A DNA stretch of 64,000 nucleotides from Pachypanchax playfairii. Lineage: Eukaryota; Chordata; Actinopteri; Cyprinodontiformes; Aplocheilidae. The stretch is from positions 2,238,465-2,302,464 of the forward strand of contig SSNP01000003.1 of assembly GCA_006937955.1 (NCBI GenBank), in the 5' to 3' direction. Made by a program: the position numbers and the translations under genes. Below, piece by piece: positions 1-11,820 of this stretch (positions are counted from its first letter, which is position 1; each line of letters starts with the position of its first letter). The notes beneath the pieces are model-generated. The model did not search any database, was not told the DNA's origin, and saw nothing but the letters and a program-made list of their open reading frames with translations.

Positions 1-282
1 TATACACTGAATGTGTGGTGCGCTCTCTCTCACCTTGTGTGTAGTTGTGTGTATAAGTATGTGTGTATGTTTGTGCACACCTAGTCGGCTCCCTGGGGCC
101 CTCTCTCTCTGGGTGAGTCAGTCTAGTTGCTGTAATCACTCTGTTCACTAGCCTCCACTCCAAACTTGATTTGTCCAGATTGTTTCATTTTCTGTTTCCT
201 GGCTTCTGCCCCTCAATCCTCCCTTTCTCTTCTTCCATCTTATGTGTCCACCCTCCATCTTATTTTCCTGCTCTGTTTCGCT

Positions 283-285
<3 letters not shown>

Positions 286-319
<34 letters not shown>
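286..319. repeat. (TC)n microsatellite
   Basis: This is an uninterrupted TC dinucleotide tract of about 17 units within a pyrimidine-rich stretch. Any open frame across it, such as a serine/leucine alternation on the plus strand, is a product of the repeat and not a gene. The first 120 bases of the window are also GT- and CT-rich low-complexity sequence. Confidence 0.97.
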
Positions 320-324
<5 letters not shown>

Positions 325-2887
325 TTCTAACAAACATCACTCTGTCTGAATCCTTCCAGCCGGCTTTTCCCCCGCCCCTCTCTAGCTCCTTCGTCTTTGT
401 GGTAATGGCAGCTGATTGATGGAGTTTGTTTTCCTTTAATTACACTGCAGGTGAGTGGCCAGGCCTGTTCATGCCAGTGAAGCAGAAAACCCAACTTGGT
501 TAGGTTAGAAATTGGATTTCCTGAAGTGAAAACACTGTACGGGGTAAAGGTCTTCAGACTACTGTCTGTTATTGCTGTTTGGTTGCTTCTTGTTATTAAC
601 TGACTCTTTAGTAGTACACTGTACATCCAAGAAAATCCAAGATTTACAGTATGATGTTTAAATCTTCACATTACAGTTACCACAGATAGAAAAATGTGTT
701 TGGACATCAAATTAAACATTTTCACCCGTATAATCCCAATAAATTGCTGCTGCTTTTATCTCTTGAAGTGTAATTACTATCTCTTGTATTTAGATGTTTA
801 GAAGAATCCAATCATATCATCAACATCTGAGTTTTTTATACTCTGGCTCCTGTTTTTGTTTTATTTTAGACGTAAGTAGTGAAACACGCTCTGAAAACTG
901 TGTTTTCATCCAAACAGAGCTGAACAGTTAGAAGAAAATTGAAGCATACTTGGCCTTGCAATGATTAAAAAAGTAATTACCCTGTATTGAATGTTTGTCT
1001 GGTTGATCTGCATTTCAATAAGTGACCTCAATCAAGATAACGTGTGGTATTATTTATTCCACAACATTAACAACATTTTTACTACGTTCAAAGTAGTTTT
1101 AAATATTGGAACCATTTTTGTTCCCTTAAAATTTTTTTATTGATTTTCTACTGTCCTTGATAAAGTTTATTTTATTAGACTCACCTCTTTATTCCTACTT
1201 TATATAATTGCTATATTTTTTTTAGCCATTTTACCTTTATGGCTGTGGGAAACATTTACCTTTTTTTCAGTGCTGTAGTTCTGTAAGCAGCATACTATTT
1301 GGAAATGGCAGCTACTTATCTTTGCAGGCCCAAACCCAAATCTGATCTAAAATACAAAAGAAAGAACATCCACAGCAGATGAAGATTGCAGAAAGCAGCT
1401 TTAAAAAAATGATGCTTATCATCTGTTTACTGTGTAAAAATAAGAACATGGTAGAAAAAAGAAATCTGTTCTGATCCCTTCAGAAAGAAAAACAAGCTGT
1501 TTATTTATCTATTTATAAACATCTGTCTCTGTAACATCTAACAGATAATGGAAGCATAATATATTCTTATTAAATTAACAGCATGATCCTGACATTCGCA
1601 ACTGCAACAACTCTACAAGCTCTCTGTAAACATTTTCCTGCCCTCTGAGCCTCGGCTCTGAAGCATGTCAGCACCATGGACAGAGTCACAGGCTGACAGA
1701 GATAAAAATGATCCTGACAGTGTTGAACTTCACTGTCACAATTTATTATTATCATTAATATTCATATCATTTGAATTCCTCATTGATATTAACTGAGTGC
1801 AATTAAGCCATATAAGTAATTACAACCTTTGTGCACGACCTTTTCCCTTAAAGTTTAAAATGTATCGCAAAAAGAAAAATGTTATCAGCCCAAAGCAGAT
1901 TGTTGTACTGGATTTAATTATTAAAAAATATACAAACTAAAGAATAACACAAAAATACATTATTTTTAAAAAAACAGGAGGTTTTGTGAAATTGTGGAGA
2001 TGAATAATTTGATGCTTCAGTGTAAACTAATGATTTCTGAGCCTGATGCAAATATGTGGGGGTTAAATTCATGAAACTGCATTAATTTGGTTTTGGTTCT
2101 CTCACTACTATTAATTTCTACCATTGTAACTTAATAAAAAGGATTTCACTCTCCCACTATAGGCTACTCTACAGGTATCTGTGTTCGAAGAACAGCATCG
2201 AATTTCATTAATATCGAGTCTTAAGGACATGGGAAGCTGTTAAGAGAATTAATACATTTTTGAATGTCCTGTGAGGGGATTTACAACGTAATCCACGAGC
2301 ATGTGTCTCCGTTTACTGCTAATAGTTATGCAGAGCTGCAGCAGAGCAGGCCAACTGACCGACCTAAAAATATAAAAACTGAGAATAAAAAGTCTTTCAA
2401 GTTAAGCTTCATGCTGCAGGGAATAGAACAAATCATTAAATGAATAAGTATAAAAATTGACTGATGATCAGAATCTGCTCACAAGAAAAATATAAGTAAC
2501 CTCAGATCATGTTTATCACTGAAGAGAGAGAAAAAAAAATCTTTTCATTTTGTTACTTTGATTAAAAAGTAAAATCGATTAAGAAGATAAGAGTCTGAAA
2601 CAAGCAAGAGGGGAATCTAAAATCATCGAGCGTTTGTGTTTTGCAGTCTGTGTACAAGTTTAGTTGTAATTTAAAGTCCTTGTAATTAGTCATAAATGAA
2701 AGTGTAAAGAAAACCTGAAAAGAAGTAAATACAGGAATAAGATTCTGTATTTACTTGTGAGAGAACTGATTTATTGTGCACGCTACAAGATCTGACATCC
2801 CACCAGCATTCCTCTTCTTTCCACAACACTGATCATTAAAACTCTTTATTTCCCCACAAACTATTTTCCCTGTGGTGGCCCTTTCTT

Positions 2888-2888
<1 letters not shown>
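320..2888. other. unannotated AT-rich non-coding DNA
   Basis: I see no gene, recognisable repeat family or RNA gene here. The sequence is AT-rich with many stop codons in all frames, and reading frames are all under about 100 codons with no family resemblance. Confidence 0.6.

Positions 2889-2912
<24 letters not shown>
2889..2912. repeat. (CT)n microsatellite
   Basis: A CT dinucleotide tract of about 12 units sits inside a longer pyrimidine run (about 2875-2945). It generates a spurious serine/leucine-rich frame. Confidence 0.95.
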
Positions 2913-2918
<6 letters not shown>

Positions 2919-3718
2919 AAGTTCCTCTTTATTCTCTCAGTCTCATCTGTTTCCCAGCTTCTTCCTTTTTTGTGCCCTCTGTCCAACTTGGACATCTCCA
3001 GTAATGGTCAGCAAGATAAACCATTACAGAAATTCAAGCAACTTGGACTGTGTTTTGGTCTAACTCGTGACATGTTTGATAGAATCTGGGTTTTAAATGA
3101 AACTCAAAGCCTTACACTCCTTCAAAATAATGTGCCACGGCAACCAATAAGCTCTACTGTACACAGTGAAAGAAAAGGTGAACGTCAACAGATGTTTATA
3201 TCTTTATATATGATTACATAATCATTTTTAGAATGTTTACAATGTTTATTTGGCTGTGTAGATACAGACAGATGAGCATGATGTGGCTGTTGTAAGTCCA
3301 TTTTGTTGGATTAGCAGGATGTTCTGGCATCTGCCATAGCTGACTAACGCGTTCAATTAAACAATTTTTCTTTCGAGTCTCCCCATCCAATCCAGAGTTT
3401 CAACTTTATTTTTAGAATCATATTCACAGTATGTCCTAAAACAGTATGAATATTCTTGAACATTAAAAATGCTTTTAAAATATATTTTCTTTACGCATAT
3501 AAAATGTCAGAACTTGGCTGTTGCAGAGGTTTATAGCACTTTGTGTTAAACATGTCGGGAGTCCTGTTTGCTTAAGTTAACTGTTTCACTATCAAAATCT
3601 CACAACGAGAAGAACACTGTAGGAACATCAGCTCCTGCCTTTCTGGATTTACACTAGCCATCTAGATATAAGTTCCATGTAATTTAAGTTTGTGAAGGCG
3701 GATTTTGCAGTTCTAGAT
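2913..3718. other. unannotated non-coding DNA
   Basis: I recognise nothing here. It ends at the first base of the hAT-type element at 3719. Confidence 0.5.
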
Positions 3719-3972
3719 CAGTCGTCCCCAACCTCCGGGCCACGAACTGGTACTGGTCCGTGGATCAATTGGTGCCGGGTCGCAGATGAAATAATGAAAT
3801 GTTTCAGGTTTTTGTATTATCTGAGTCTGAAAAATCTTTTATTTTGAATAAAACTTTTATTTTGAAAAATGACAGAATTCTCTCGGTTATGTCGGTTCAA
3901 CCCCCCTGGGCCGCGGTAAAATTGTCAAGCGTTGATCGGTACTTGGTGATAAAAAAAAGTTAAAGACCACTG
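3719..3972 (+). mobile_element. non-autonomous hAT-type MITE
   Basis: The left end reads CAGTCGTCCCCAACCTCC and the right end GATAAAAAAAAGTTAAAGACCACTG-like, giving degenerate terminal inverted repeats of the CAGTGGTCCCCAACC type. The 254-bp body carries no frame for a transposase. It contains a CpG-rich stretch at 3895-3945 (ccctgggccgcggtaaaat) typical of a widespread fish family with these ends. The left flank at 3711-3718 is TTCTAGAT, which fits the NTCTAGAN target preference known for hAT transposons. The right flank TTGGATTT matches it only poorly, so the target-site duplication has decayed. Ends and target preference are seen; the hAT assignment follows from known families. Confidence 0.75.
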
Positions 3973-5753
3973 TTGGATTTAAAATATACCCTTTCCTCAG
4001 AACAAAAAGTCCAGGTATTTTTTATTCCTACAAGGATATTTTGACCAGAATGAGTGAAAACCTTCACCAGCTGAGAGGCTGTCTTCTCCTTCCACACCAT
4101 CAGCCCTTCACTTTGCTTTTATCATAATATTTTCCATTCAGATTTGATGATAGTTAACTTGTTCAGGCATGAAACCTCACAGGCTCCGCCTCCGCTCTTT
4201 ACACCTTTCCAACTTGATTAGAAATGATGTGAAAGGGAACAAATTGTGTAATTATTTTCACAACATCCTGGCTTGTGGCTGTGATAAATATAGATGATGT
4301 GGTAAACAGCACACACTGTGTACTGTAGTTAATATAACTATTTATTGACCACCTGGTGTTGTGGAGAAACAGAACACCGCTATCTTTATTTCATATCACT
4401 CATTCCTTTGAAACTTGCTAGAATAAAATGACAATATTACTAATGCAGCTGAGGAACTCGGCGTTAGATATAATCACCACTACCTGGCTCATACAATTTA
4501 TCTGCTGCGCTTGTGAGAACTGTTATTTTAATGTGTAATTTCTTACTGCTCCAAACATTTCTTTCCCTAGAGCAATTTGAAACATCTTGATGAGCTATCA
4601 CCAGCTGGCTGATAAACCCCTCTAGGACCGTCTTGGGCATTTTGAGTAAAATCTAATGCATAGAATTCTCCATTATTCAACTTATGGAGAGTTTCTGATT
4701 ATTTACAGAACTTTATGAAATACCAAAATGTGAGCTAAAATAATCATGTAAGGGCTGAGATGGAAGAGCAGTAAGGGTCTTAGATATACAAATATAGTGT
4801 GANNNNNNNNNNTCCTACCTGAGATTATTAAATTATATGTATGAATTTGCAAAAAATGTATCCAAATTGTGGTTTAAAGTACAGGTAGAAAAAAGGAGGT
4901 TTGATGCCCTCTAATTAATACTTGGACTCCACCTAAAAGAGGCAAAAACAACAGTTAGGAAGGTTTAATGTGAATGATTTCCACAATAAAACACTGAATG
5001 TTGCAGAATTTGCAAAGATGTGACAAATTTCAGTTTTCTTAACAGGCTGTTTTTTATACTTTATCTTACCTCTGTAATGTGCTACAGGTAAAAGCAAAGG
5101 AGTGGAAGGTATGATACCATGAGCTCAGGCAACTGGGTCCTATAGTCATCCAGCAAATACATGTTTAAGATAAAGTACAATGTTAGAACAACAAGGAGGA
5201 AACTAACTAGTGTATACTTCAGGAAACATTTACACATGAAAACACATCAGCAGAATTGGAACATGATTTTTTTTAGACTTTGCATGTGTGTTTGTGAAAT
5301 ATGGTATGAAAAAAACAATATAGTTACTCCTACTTGGGGTGAAGCGTTGTCACAAAATATCAAATAGAAGAGGCTGCAGAGTTCTGATCACCATCAGTAG
5401 TAAGTCAGTCATTATAGGCTAATCGGTTTATACCTGATTACATGTTATATACTGTGTATTTAATGTTTACATGGAAGGAAAGACTGTTTCTCTATTTACA
5501 AGATACCTGTGTAGAACTTTATAGGTCTGTTTTTGTATGTTAAATGACTTTTTGTTGACAGTTTTCATTTGAAGGTGACATTTGATTAAAGATAATATTT
5601 TGTTTTATGTGAAATGATGGACTGAATATCATTTCTATATTCTGTGCCAGATGTTGCATAAAAACAAGCCTTTTGGGAGTAAGGATTTGTCAGACTTTCT
5701 AAATTTATTGGACCCAGTTAATGATTAATTGTTTTATTTTTAATGTGATGACT
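3973..5753. other. unannotated non-coding DNA around assembly gap
   Basis: I recognise no gene or repeat in this AT-rich stretch. It includes the assembly gap annotated separately. Confidence 0.5.
4803..4812. other. assembly gap (10 N)
   Basis: Ten consecutive N bases. The fixed, round length suggests a placeholder for a gap of unknown size and not ten sequenced ambiguous bases, so repeats or coding sequence could be missing here. Confidence 0.98.
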
Positions 5754-6200
5754 GTCAGAATTCTGGGATTTTCTTTTTTGCTTTCTTGTAATTCGTCTTC
5801 TGCTGTTGTTTAATCTTTGCTCTGCTTTTCTTTTTCTTTACTGCATTCTCGCTGCCCCGTCTATGGATGAGACAGTTCCGCTGTTGTTGTGTCGCACCTG
5901 AGGTTGATCACCAATTGCACATGCTCTTCGGTTCATATATATACCTGAGGTCCTCCGCTATAGACACCAGACCATTGAGTCACTCTCAGTAAACACACAT
6001 TGGCCAGTTTTCTAGTTAAAGGAAATATTTCTAGCAGGGCCTAGCAGACTCCTCAGAGAAAAGCATTCAAGTAAATTGTTGAATGACTGTAAACCAAAAT
6101 CTGCTGGAACTCACCTCTTCTCTCCTCTGCTTCCAGAATCTTAATTTCTCTGCTGTTTGTGTAACCGTGTCCTGTTGGAATTAAAATAAACCCAAATACT
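5754..6200 (+). mobile_element. possible solo LTR / retroelement fragment
   Basis: The segment opens with TGTCAGAATTCTGGG, passes through a pyrimidine-rich stretch and contains a TATA-like run (5935-5943, tatatatac). It then has a short GC-richer stretch with ccagaccattgagtcac and ends near an AATAAA-type signal at 6186-6191. This order (TG start, TATA box, start region, polyadenylation signal) is how fish gypsy-type LTRs are arranged. I found no second LTR, target-site duplication or clear CA end. It could also be ordinary sequence with a chance TATA. Confidence 0.25.
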
Positions 6201-9200
6201 CTCTTAAAAGTATTATCATTACGATACAGTATTTCCTATGTATCATATCCATCCATCAGAACACGAACCTGTCAATAAAAATGTTTCCCTTTAATCAGTA
6301 GTGAGTGATCCAGATCCAGGACCACTATGTTTCATAATCTCATGTTCTGCACAAGGCTGATAATTACCAGCTAGAGGTAGAGGTATGAAGGTATCTCAAA
6401 TTGAAAAAGAAGCTATATTCACCATGAAAACATCCGAGTCAACAGAACAAAAATAAAAGATAAGAGAAAGGAATTTCTTGTCCAAAACTGAAACACAAAT
6501 TCCTCTGATGTGAAGCTCCAAGCCTTTATCAAACACTAATAAGAGCCATACAAATCTCATCTGTTTGTAGATGCCATTAAAACGTCTGGCAGGCATTTGG
6601 TCTGGAATGCATTAACAGCATGAATCTGTGAAATAAACAGGGAGGATGAAATGAGTCTGCTTTTCTTACTTGAAGTGTACACAAACAAGACCAAATTAAA
6701 CTGGACCTCAAAGAAACTGTTTAGCACAAACACATTAACTCCTGTTAGCTTTGCTGTTCACACATCAATCAACCATCTCCTCAGTTACTATCAGGGCACA
6801 AGACACAAACTTCAGGCCAGAATGATAAAGAAGAGAGCAGAAGTTTACGCAAACATGAAAATGGATCTGGACTCTGTGTGGGGGAGTAATCACTGAGAAG
6901 CTTCTCAACTTGACAACTGGGGAAAATGCAGATAGACAAAGACCTCTTTGATCTTCAGAGAAGCAAATATATTGATTGTAGCTCCACGTGGCCAGTTAGA
7001 TTCTGCACTCATAAATAAAGTGGAGGATCGTGGTGGGCTGGAAAGGTAGGCCGCTGTGTCAAAAAGAACCTAAGGCTACTTTGTCTATGCCGAAGGCATC
7101 ATAGGTTGAGATGCCAACAGGTGGTCACCATGCTTCAGGGTAAAGACTCACCGAGTGGATGCAGCACTAAGACCCCTACCAAGACAAATGAAATGTTTGA
7201 ACTCTATTGAGAAGCATAAGGAGAAAACAAACACTGAGCTAAGAAGTAAAATAGAGTTTTAGTTCAGGATTGGTATAATTCAGCCATGAAGACTGGGGTA
7301 GCCACCATAATTAAGTTTCACACAGGGAGGATGCCATGATGTTTAAATTTTTTTTTCTAACAAAGTTTTTAAAGATTTCCATCATTTCTGTGGAGGGTTC
7401 TTGCGTCTCGTAGGATTTAAAGTTTAGCTATGTTTTTTTCCAAGTATCTCAGCCATTGAGTAGCTCAGATCCACTGGTTTCCGCTCACACCTGTCTGTTC
7501 CTGTTAATCAGCACATCTGTTTGTGTTCAGCAGTCACCCTCCTCATAACTTAAACTCCTGCATCATCTTTGGTTTTCTTTTTGAATCATTGTCAGACAGT
7601 TCTGTTTACCCCATGTACTGTATTATGTTTCCTGTGTTTATGATCTCTCACTGCTGGTAAAAAAAAAAAAAAATCCCTCCTGCTTTTAGCCCATCTTTGC
7701 ACTTTGGTTCTTCTTCAGCTCAATCTTGTATGACAGTAGATTCCTATTTAACTGATACTTTATATCAGCAACAGCCATTTCACCAAGTTACGTAACAAAA
7801 GACTGATCTGAAGTCCAGCAGTTCCTATAATAATTTATTCACAGTTTAAAGTTCAGTTGAAATCATTAACCCAACAATTATTTTCCAACTGCCTCGTTCA
7901 AAACAATGATTCATACAAAAATTATATCCTGCATGAGTCATGTGAAGTAGGAATTATTGTAGCACACACCATTGGTTCTACCTTTTCCACCAAAAACAAA
8001 TTAAAATCAATAAACGTGATCTTTACAAACAGTCCTGCGAGCCTACTGAACTACTGACTGTGTCAGGAAAATCTGATGAAGATTTAGGAAATGGGAGGCG
8101 GAGCAAAAATGTATGCTGCCTTTTCTATTTGGTGCACTTTCTTAAAAAGCTGAATTACTTTCAAATGAGGTTTAATCATGTTGGAGTTAAAAGTGACAAA
8201 AAAAATATTGTTGCAATAATTATAAAAATGTCTGGCTTAATGTATTTAGATTGTATTAAATTTCATCTCACTAACAATTTTTCTTAAAAATCACTGGTAA
8301 AAATTTGTCAGCTCCTCTGGAAAGGTGTGTTGTTGGTAGTAAGTCTCTGCAGAGCCCGGAAAACGCTCCGACAGGTTGTTTAAAAACGCTCTCACAGGTC
8401 ATATTTTTTGGAGCTTTCAAAATCGACCTATATGGTCGTATAATGTGTTGAACGTGTTGTTTTTCTACCCCAAAAATAAACTTTGGCTGATTGCAAATTG
8501 TGTATATTACATTTCATGGACATAAACAATTTGCATGCAGCAAATTCTATTTTTGAGGTGGAAAAACTGCCATCAAATAATTTGAGTTCATCTACTGAGA
8601 CAATTTTTTTAGTGTAAGTGCGTCAGAGGGTTTATATTCGTTCAAGACATGTGGGTTTATTGTGACCAGATTTGACTTACACTGTATCTTGTTTACACAT
8701 AAAAAAATAACTTTTTTTTAATCATTCCATGCACAAAAAAATACTATTTATCATTTTGACATTAAAGCTTTGAATCTGTAGTTGAAATGTATATCACAAA
8801 TTACATACAGGGGCAATTAAAATGCCTTAAAAAGCTGGTCAGAAAGTTTTAACAGTTTAATTGAATTTCAAAAAGTAATGGTGAGAATGAGTTAAGCGGC
8901 CCCTTTTATCTTTTATTAATCTCTGGTGTTCTTTGTTGTTTCATTACAATGTTTCATACAAATACAGATGAACTTTCACACTTTATGGTAATAATAACTC
9001 TAATTAATTACATCCAAACCTCTAATAAATGTGATTGTGTTGGTGCACAAGCCCTGTCTAACTGTAGAATGAAAGTGGGTGATAAGAAAAATAAACTGTG
9101 TGATTAAAAAAAAACTAATTCAGACATTCTTTGACCCACCAACAAGTGCCGGGGTTTCCTCTTGTCACCTCTGTGCAGTGCTTCCAGCTGAGACTCCGAA

Positions 9201-9420
9201 TGATGGAAAACAATCATAAACAGCTCAGTAAAACTCTTCATGCTTTTGCCCCAGGCCAAGTCTGTGAAAATATAATTGTTGCCATTAATGTTGTTTGCAA
9301 AATCCCTGCATAATTTAAATATTATCACCTTTGATATCTCTTTTAGCATGTTTATGATCAATTGGAGATAACAACATTTGTAATTATTATTATTCTGTGG
9401 TGCATAAAGGGGCAAGTAAC
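6201..9420. other. unannotated non-coding DNA
   Basis: I see no gene. A poly(A) run lies at about 7659-7672, just after a T-rich stretch (7500-7655) that vaguely resembles retroelement sequence but has no diagnostic ends. Reading frames are short and unrecognised. Confidence 0.5.
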
Positions 9421-9600
9421 AGCTTTAATTCCAATTGCAGTGAGTAATTTTCATTAAATGTCAATTTGTTATTAATTCAGAGCACCGCTGAAATCAAATA
9501 GTGTTCATTAATCACTGTGCCGTCCAGCGGGCTGCTAATTAAAATGTTGGGGGTGAGCTCGTTATTCACTGGCAGACCTGATTGTTAACGTCGACTCATT
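9421..9600. promoter_or_regulatory. candidate conserved enhancer-like block, TAAT-rich
   Basis: About six TAAT/ATTA homeodomain core motifs occur within roughly 125 bp (9424-9546). A more GC-balanced, CpG-retaining segment follows (accgctg, gccgtccagcgg, aacgtcgac). The block resembles no repeat elsewhere in the window. This looks like the texture of vertebrate conserved non-coding elements, but the AT-rich background makes TAAT motifs common, and conservation was not tested. Confidence 0.3.
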
Positions 9601-10079
9601 GTCCTCCCCTACCACACTATCATTTATTTTCTTTAGTTTTCTTGTAAACTCTTGTTAATTATTAAATTGCTTTTTTAGACCCCTTGTGACACGTCTTAGA
9701 TTGTCATCAATGGGCTGCCATTTAAAGGAAACTGTCCTCTGGTTTCTGGCTCCTTGAAAATAAACACATCAAAAACTCCCATTATTCAATCTTGATTTGT
9801 AGTTTCAAATATATAGAAGATATATTTCACAAGGCCATTATCAACATTACACATATTCGGTATAGAAACATGAATTTATATTTTAAAACAGTCAGAATTA
9901 TGAGCTGAACAACAACACTGAAGGATGAAGTCTGGTCAATACACATTTTTTTCCCCAGTTTGTAGCTTGACATGATTAAATAATTACTACTAGGTGTTCA
10001 ATCAGAGGTCTATTTCCACAACGGTGGGCACAGAAGACCAAGGTCGGTGTCTTTGACTCACGCACACCCCAGCCAGGGA
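9601..10079. other. unannotated non-coding DNA
   Basis: Nothing recognised. It is AT-rich with no repeat ends. Confidence 0.5.
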
Positions 10080-10400
10080 TATAACCTGTTTTCCTTCCCC
10101 TCAATTATGCATGTTATCCAACAGCAGCCATATGTCTCTGTCAATACCTTTTCCTAGCATTCAGTGGCGGTCTGTGTGGGATTTGTGTGCGTTAAATAAT
10201 GCAGTACTGAAAGGTCAGGAGAGAGACGAGAAGAGGGCCAATGCTTTGGTGAGTTGCATGGAGGGTGGTAGGGGGGGTTGGGGGACTGAGCTGAAACTGA
10301 GAAGCTGCCGTTAATTTTCAGGTCAGTTTCAATAATGAAATGCATACGGTAAATGTCAACCCCCGCTGACGAGTAATCCACCCCAGCTGGGAAATAATGA
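10080..10400. promoter_or_regulatory. candidate regulatory block with G-quadruplex motif
   Basis: This is non-repetitive, mixed-composition sequence. It includes a run of G tracts at 10263-10284 that fits the four-tract G-quadruplex pattern (GGG, GGG, GGG, GGGGG with loops of 5, 1 and 2). Short frames exist on both strands (10111-10314 plus, 10154-10381 minus) but resemble nothing known. The call rests on texture only. Confidence 0.22.
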
Positions 10401-10759
10401 ATGGGTTTCTGTAAGATTTCGACTAACTCCTTCGAACAGAGAAATTAGTATGTGGTTGAGTCATATTTATTCAAAACTGGCTGTTCTGTGCGTCCCTTTT
10501 TAATTTCACTGTTATAATTTTAACATCAAGAATCCAGTAATATTATGGAGGAGGGTTGTTTTCTTAGAAAATACTGGAATGAAAAAAAAATTCGATTAGG
10601 CTATAATTTAACTACTACTAAAACTTAAAATAAAAGTATTAGGTAATAAACGTACTGCTTTTTTATATTACATAACTATAGAGTGACAGAACCACAAGAA
10701 ATATGAATATGTTCTTGGTAAAAGCATACAACTAACATCAACAAGACAGTGATTTAAGT
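10401..10759. other. unannotated non-coding DNA
   Basis: Nothing recognised. Confidence 0.5.
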
Positions 10760-11037
10760 CAGGGGTTCTTAAACTTTTTAGCTTTTGACTTGTGTTGCAA
10801 AGGCTCATGATTTTGACTATTGCTGACTAAAGTATAAAAACATTACTAATAAGAAACTTCACAAAAAGCATCTTCAGCCTTCTTGTTATTTTAAATCAAC
10901 TTGTGGGTGTATTGCTTTGTAAAAATGAAGGATAAATCTCCTGTTGGATCATATTTTTATGGCTGATTTGATTTCTATAGCTCTTAAGACCTTCCTGTTG
11001 GTGTTTCATGACCCACAGTTGAGTCTTCACACCACTA
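10760..11037 (+). mobile_element. decayed hAT-type DNA transposon relic
   Basis: The left end, CAGGGGTTCTTAAACTTTTT (10760-10779), is typical of fish hAT-derived MITEs. A right end containing GACCCAC and closing on ACCACTA near 11037 is only weakly complementary. No coding capacity is visible and no target duplication is preserved. The left end is convincing; the right boundary is a guess. Confidence 0.45.
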
Positions 11038-11365
11038 TTTGGAACAGCTGATCCTACTGAAGGGTGTGTGGTCTGTGTTTAGCCCTGACACAGATTAATT
11101 CCAAAACCTCAAAATTACAATACTACAAAAAAACGAGAGAAAAAAGTGAATTTTCAGATTTGTTGTGAGATGTATGTCAGTGGAGATAAGACCAGGCACC
11201 AAACTGGCTTGTCTCGATAAAAAAGATTATCACAGCTGGCGATGGCAAAAGTTTGGACACACTTTTTTATTCTATTAAATGGAAGTGTACCCTTTAAGGT
11301 GTCATTCAAAGACTTAAGATGAATGACACAGCTTGAGATACTTCTGTTGTTTAAAAGTAAAATCC
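11038..11365. other. unannotated non-coding DNA
   Basis: Nothing recognised apart from proximity to the repeat segment that follows. That repeat may extend leftwards into this interval. Confidence 0.45.
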
Positions 11366-11443
11366 TTCTATTGTGTTTTTGGATCCAGAGTCTGCGCATT
11401 ATTAGAAAAAGATTTTTTTTAAACATTAAATAACTAATTACAA
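11366..11443. repeat. interspersed repeat pair, copy A
   Basis: This segment shares tattgtgtttttg-atccag and, at its far end, ATTAAATAACTAATTACAA with 18602-18707. The middle is diverged and shorter here. Two copies 7 kb apart in the same orientation indicate a dispersed repeat of unknown class. Confidence 0.6.
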
Positions 11444-11601
11444 CTTAATGAAATCAATATAAAAGCAGCATGGTAAGAACTACTTTAATCAACATGTGTT
11501 GATAAATGGAAAATAATATCAGTGGTGAATCTTTCTTTCTTTATTTTTATCAATTGTCCCTTTCATTTAGACAGAGGGGTGGTACACAAATGATCAGTTA
11601 T

Positions 11602-11820
11602 TATTAATAACTGACACGTTTATTGATACCTCTTGGGGAAATTATTTCCCTGCATTTGATCCATCCGTGGGGAGCAGAGAGCAGCCACGTTGTATAGCCT
11701 GGCGTCAGCTTTGCGGTTATCCCAAGGATACAGCAACACATAGTCCACTGGAACCCGGGATCAAACCCTGACCTCCAGATCAGAAGACGATTTCCTTCCC
11801 CATTAGGTTACGTCTGCCCC
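11602..11820 (-). mobile_element. tRNA-derived SINE, minus strand
   Basis: Read on the minus strand from 11820, the element begins GGGGCAGACGTAACC, a tRNA-like head. It then has a recognisable Pol III B box, GGTTTGATCCC (complement of 11757-11767), preceded by tctggaggtcaggg. The body contains the gctccccacggatgg and tcaaatgcagggaaat segments (complement of 11640-11675) that I recognise from a common fish SINE. It ends near ggtatcaataaac. The A box region is degraded. Ends are approximate and no target duplication was identified. Confidence 0.75.

Noticed and set aside
171..419. 82-codon frame rich in serine and leucine
   Set aside because: It is produced by the TC microsatellite at 286-319 and surrounding pyrimidines.
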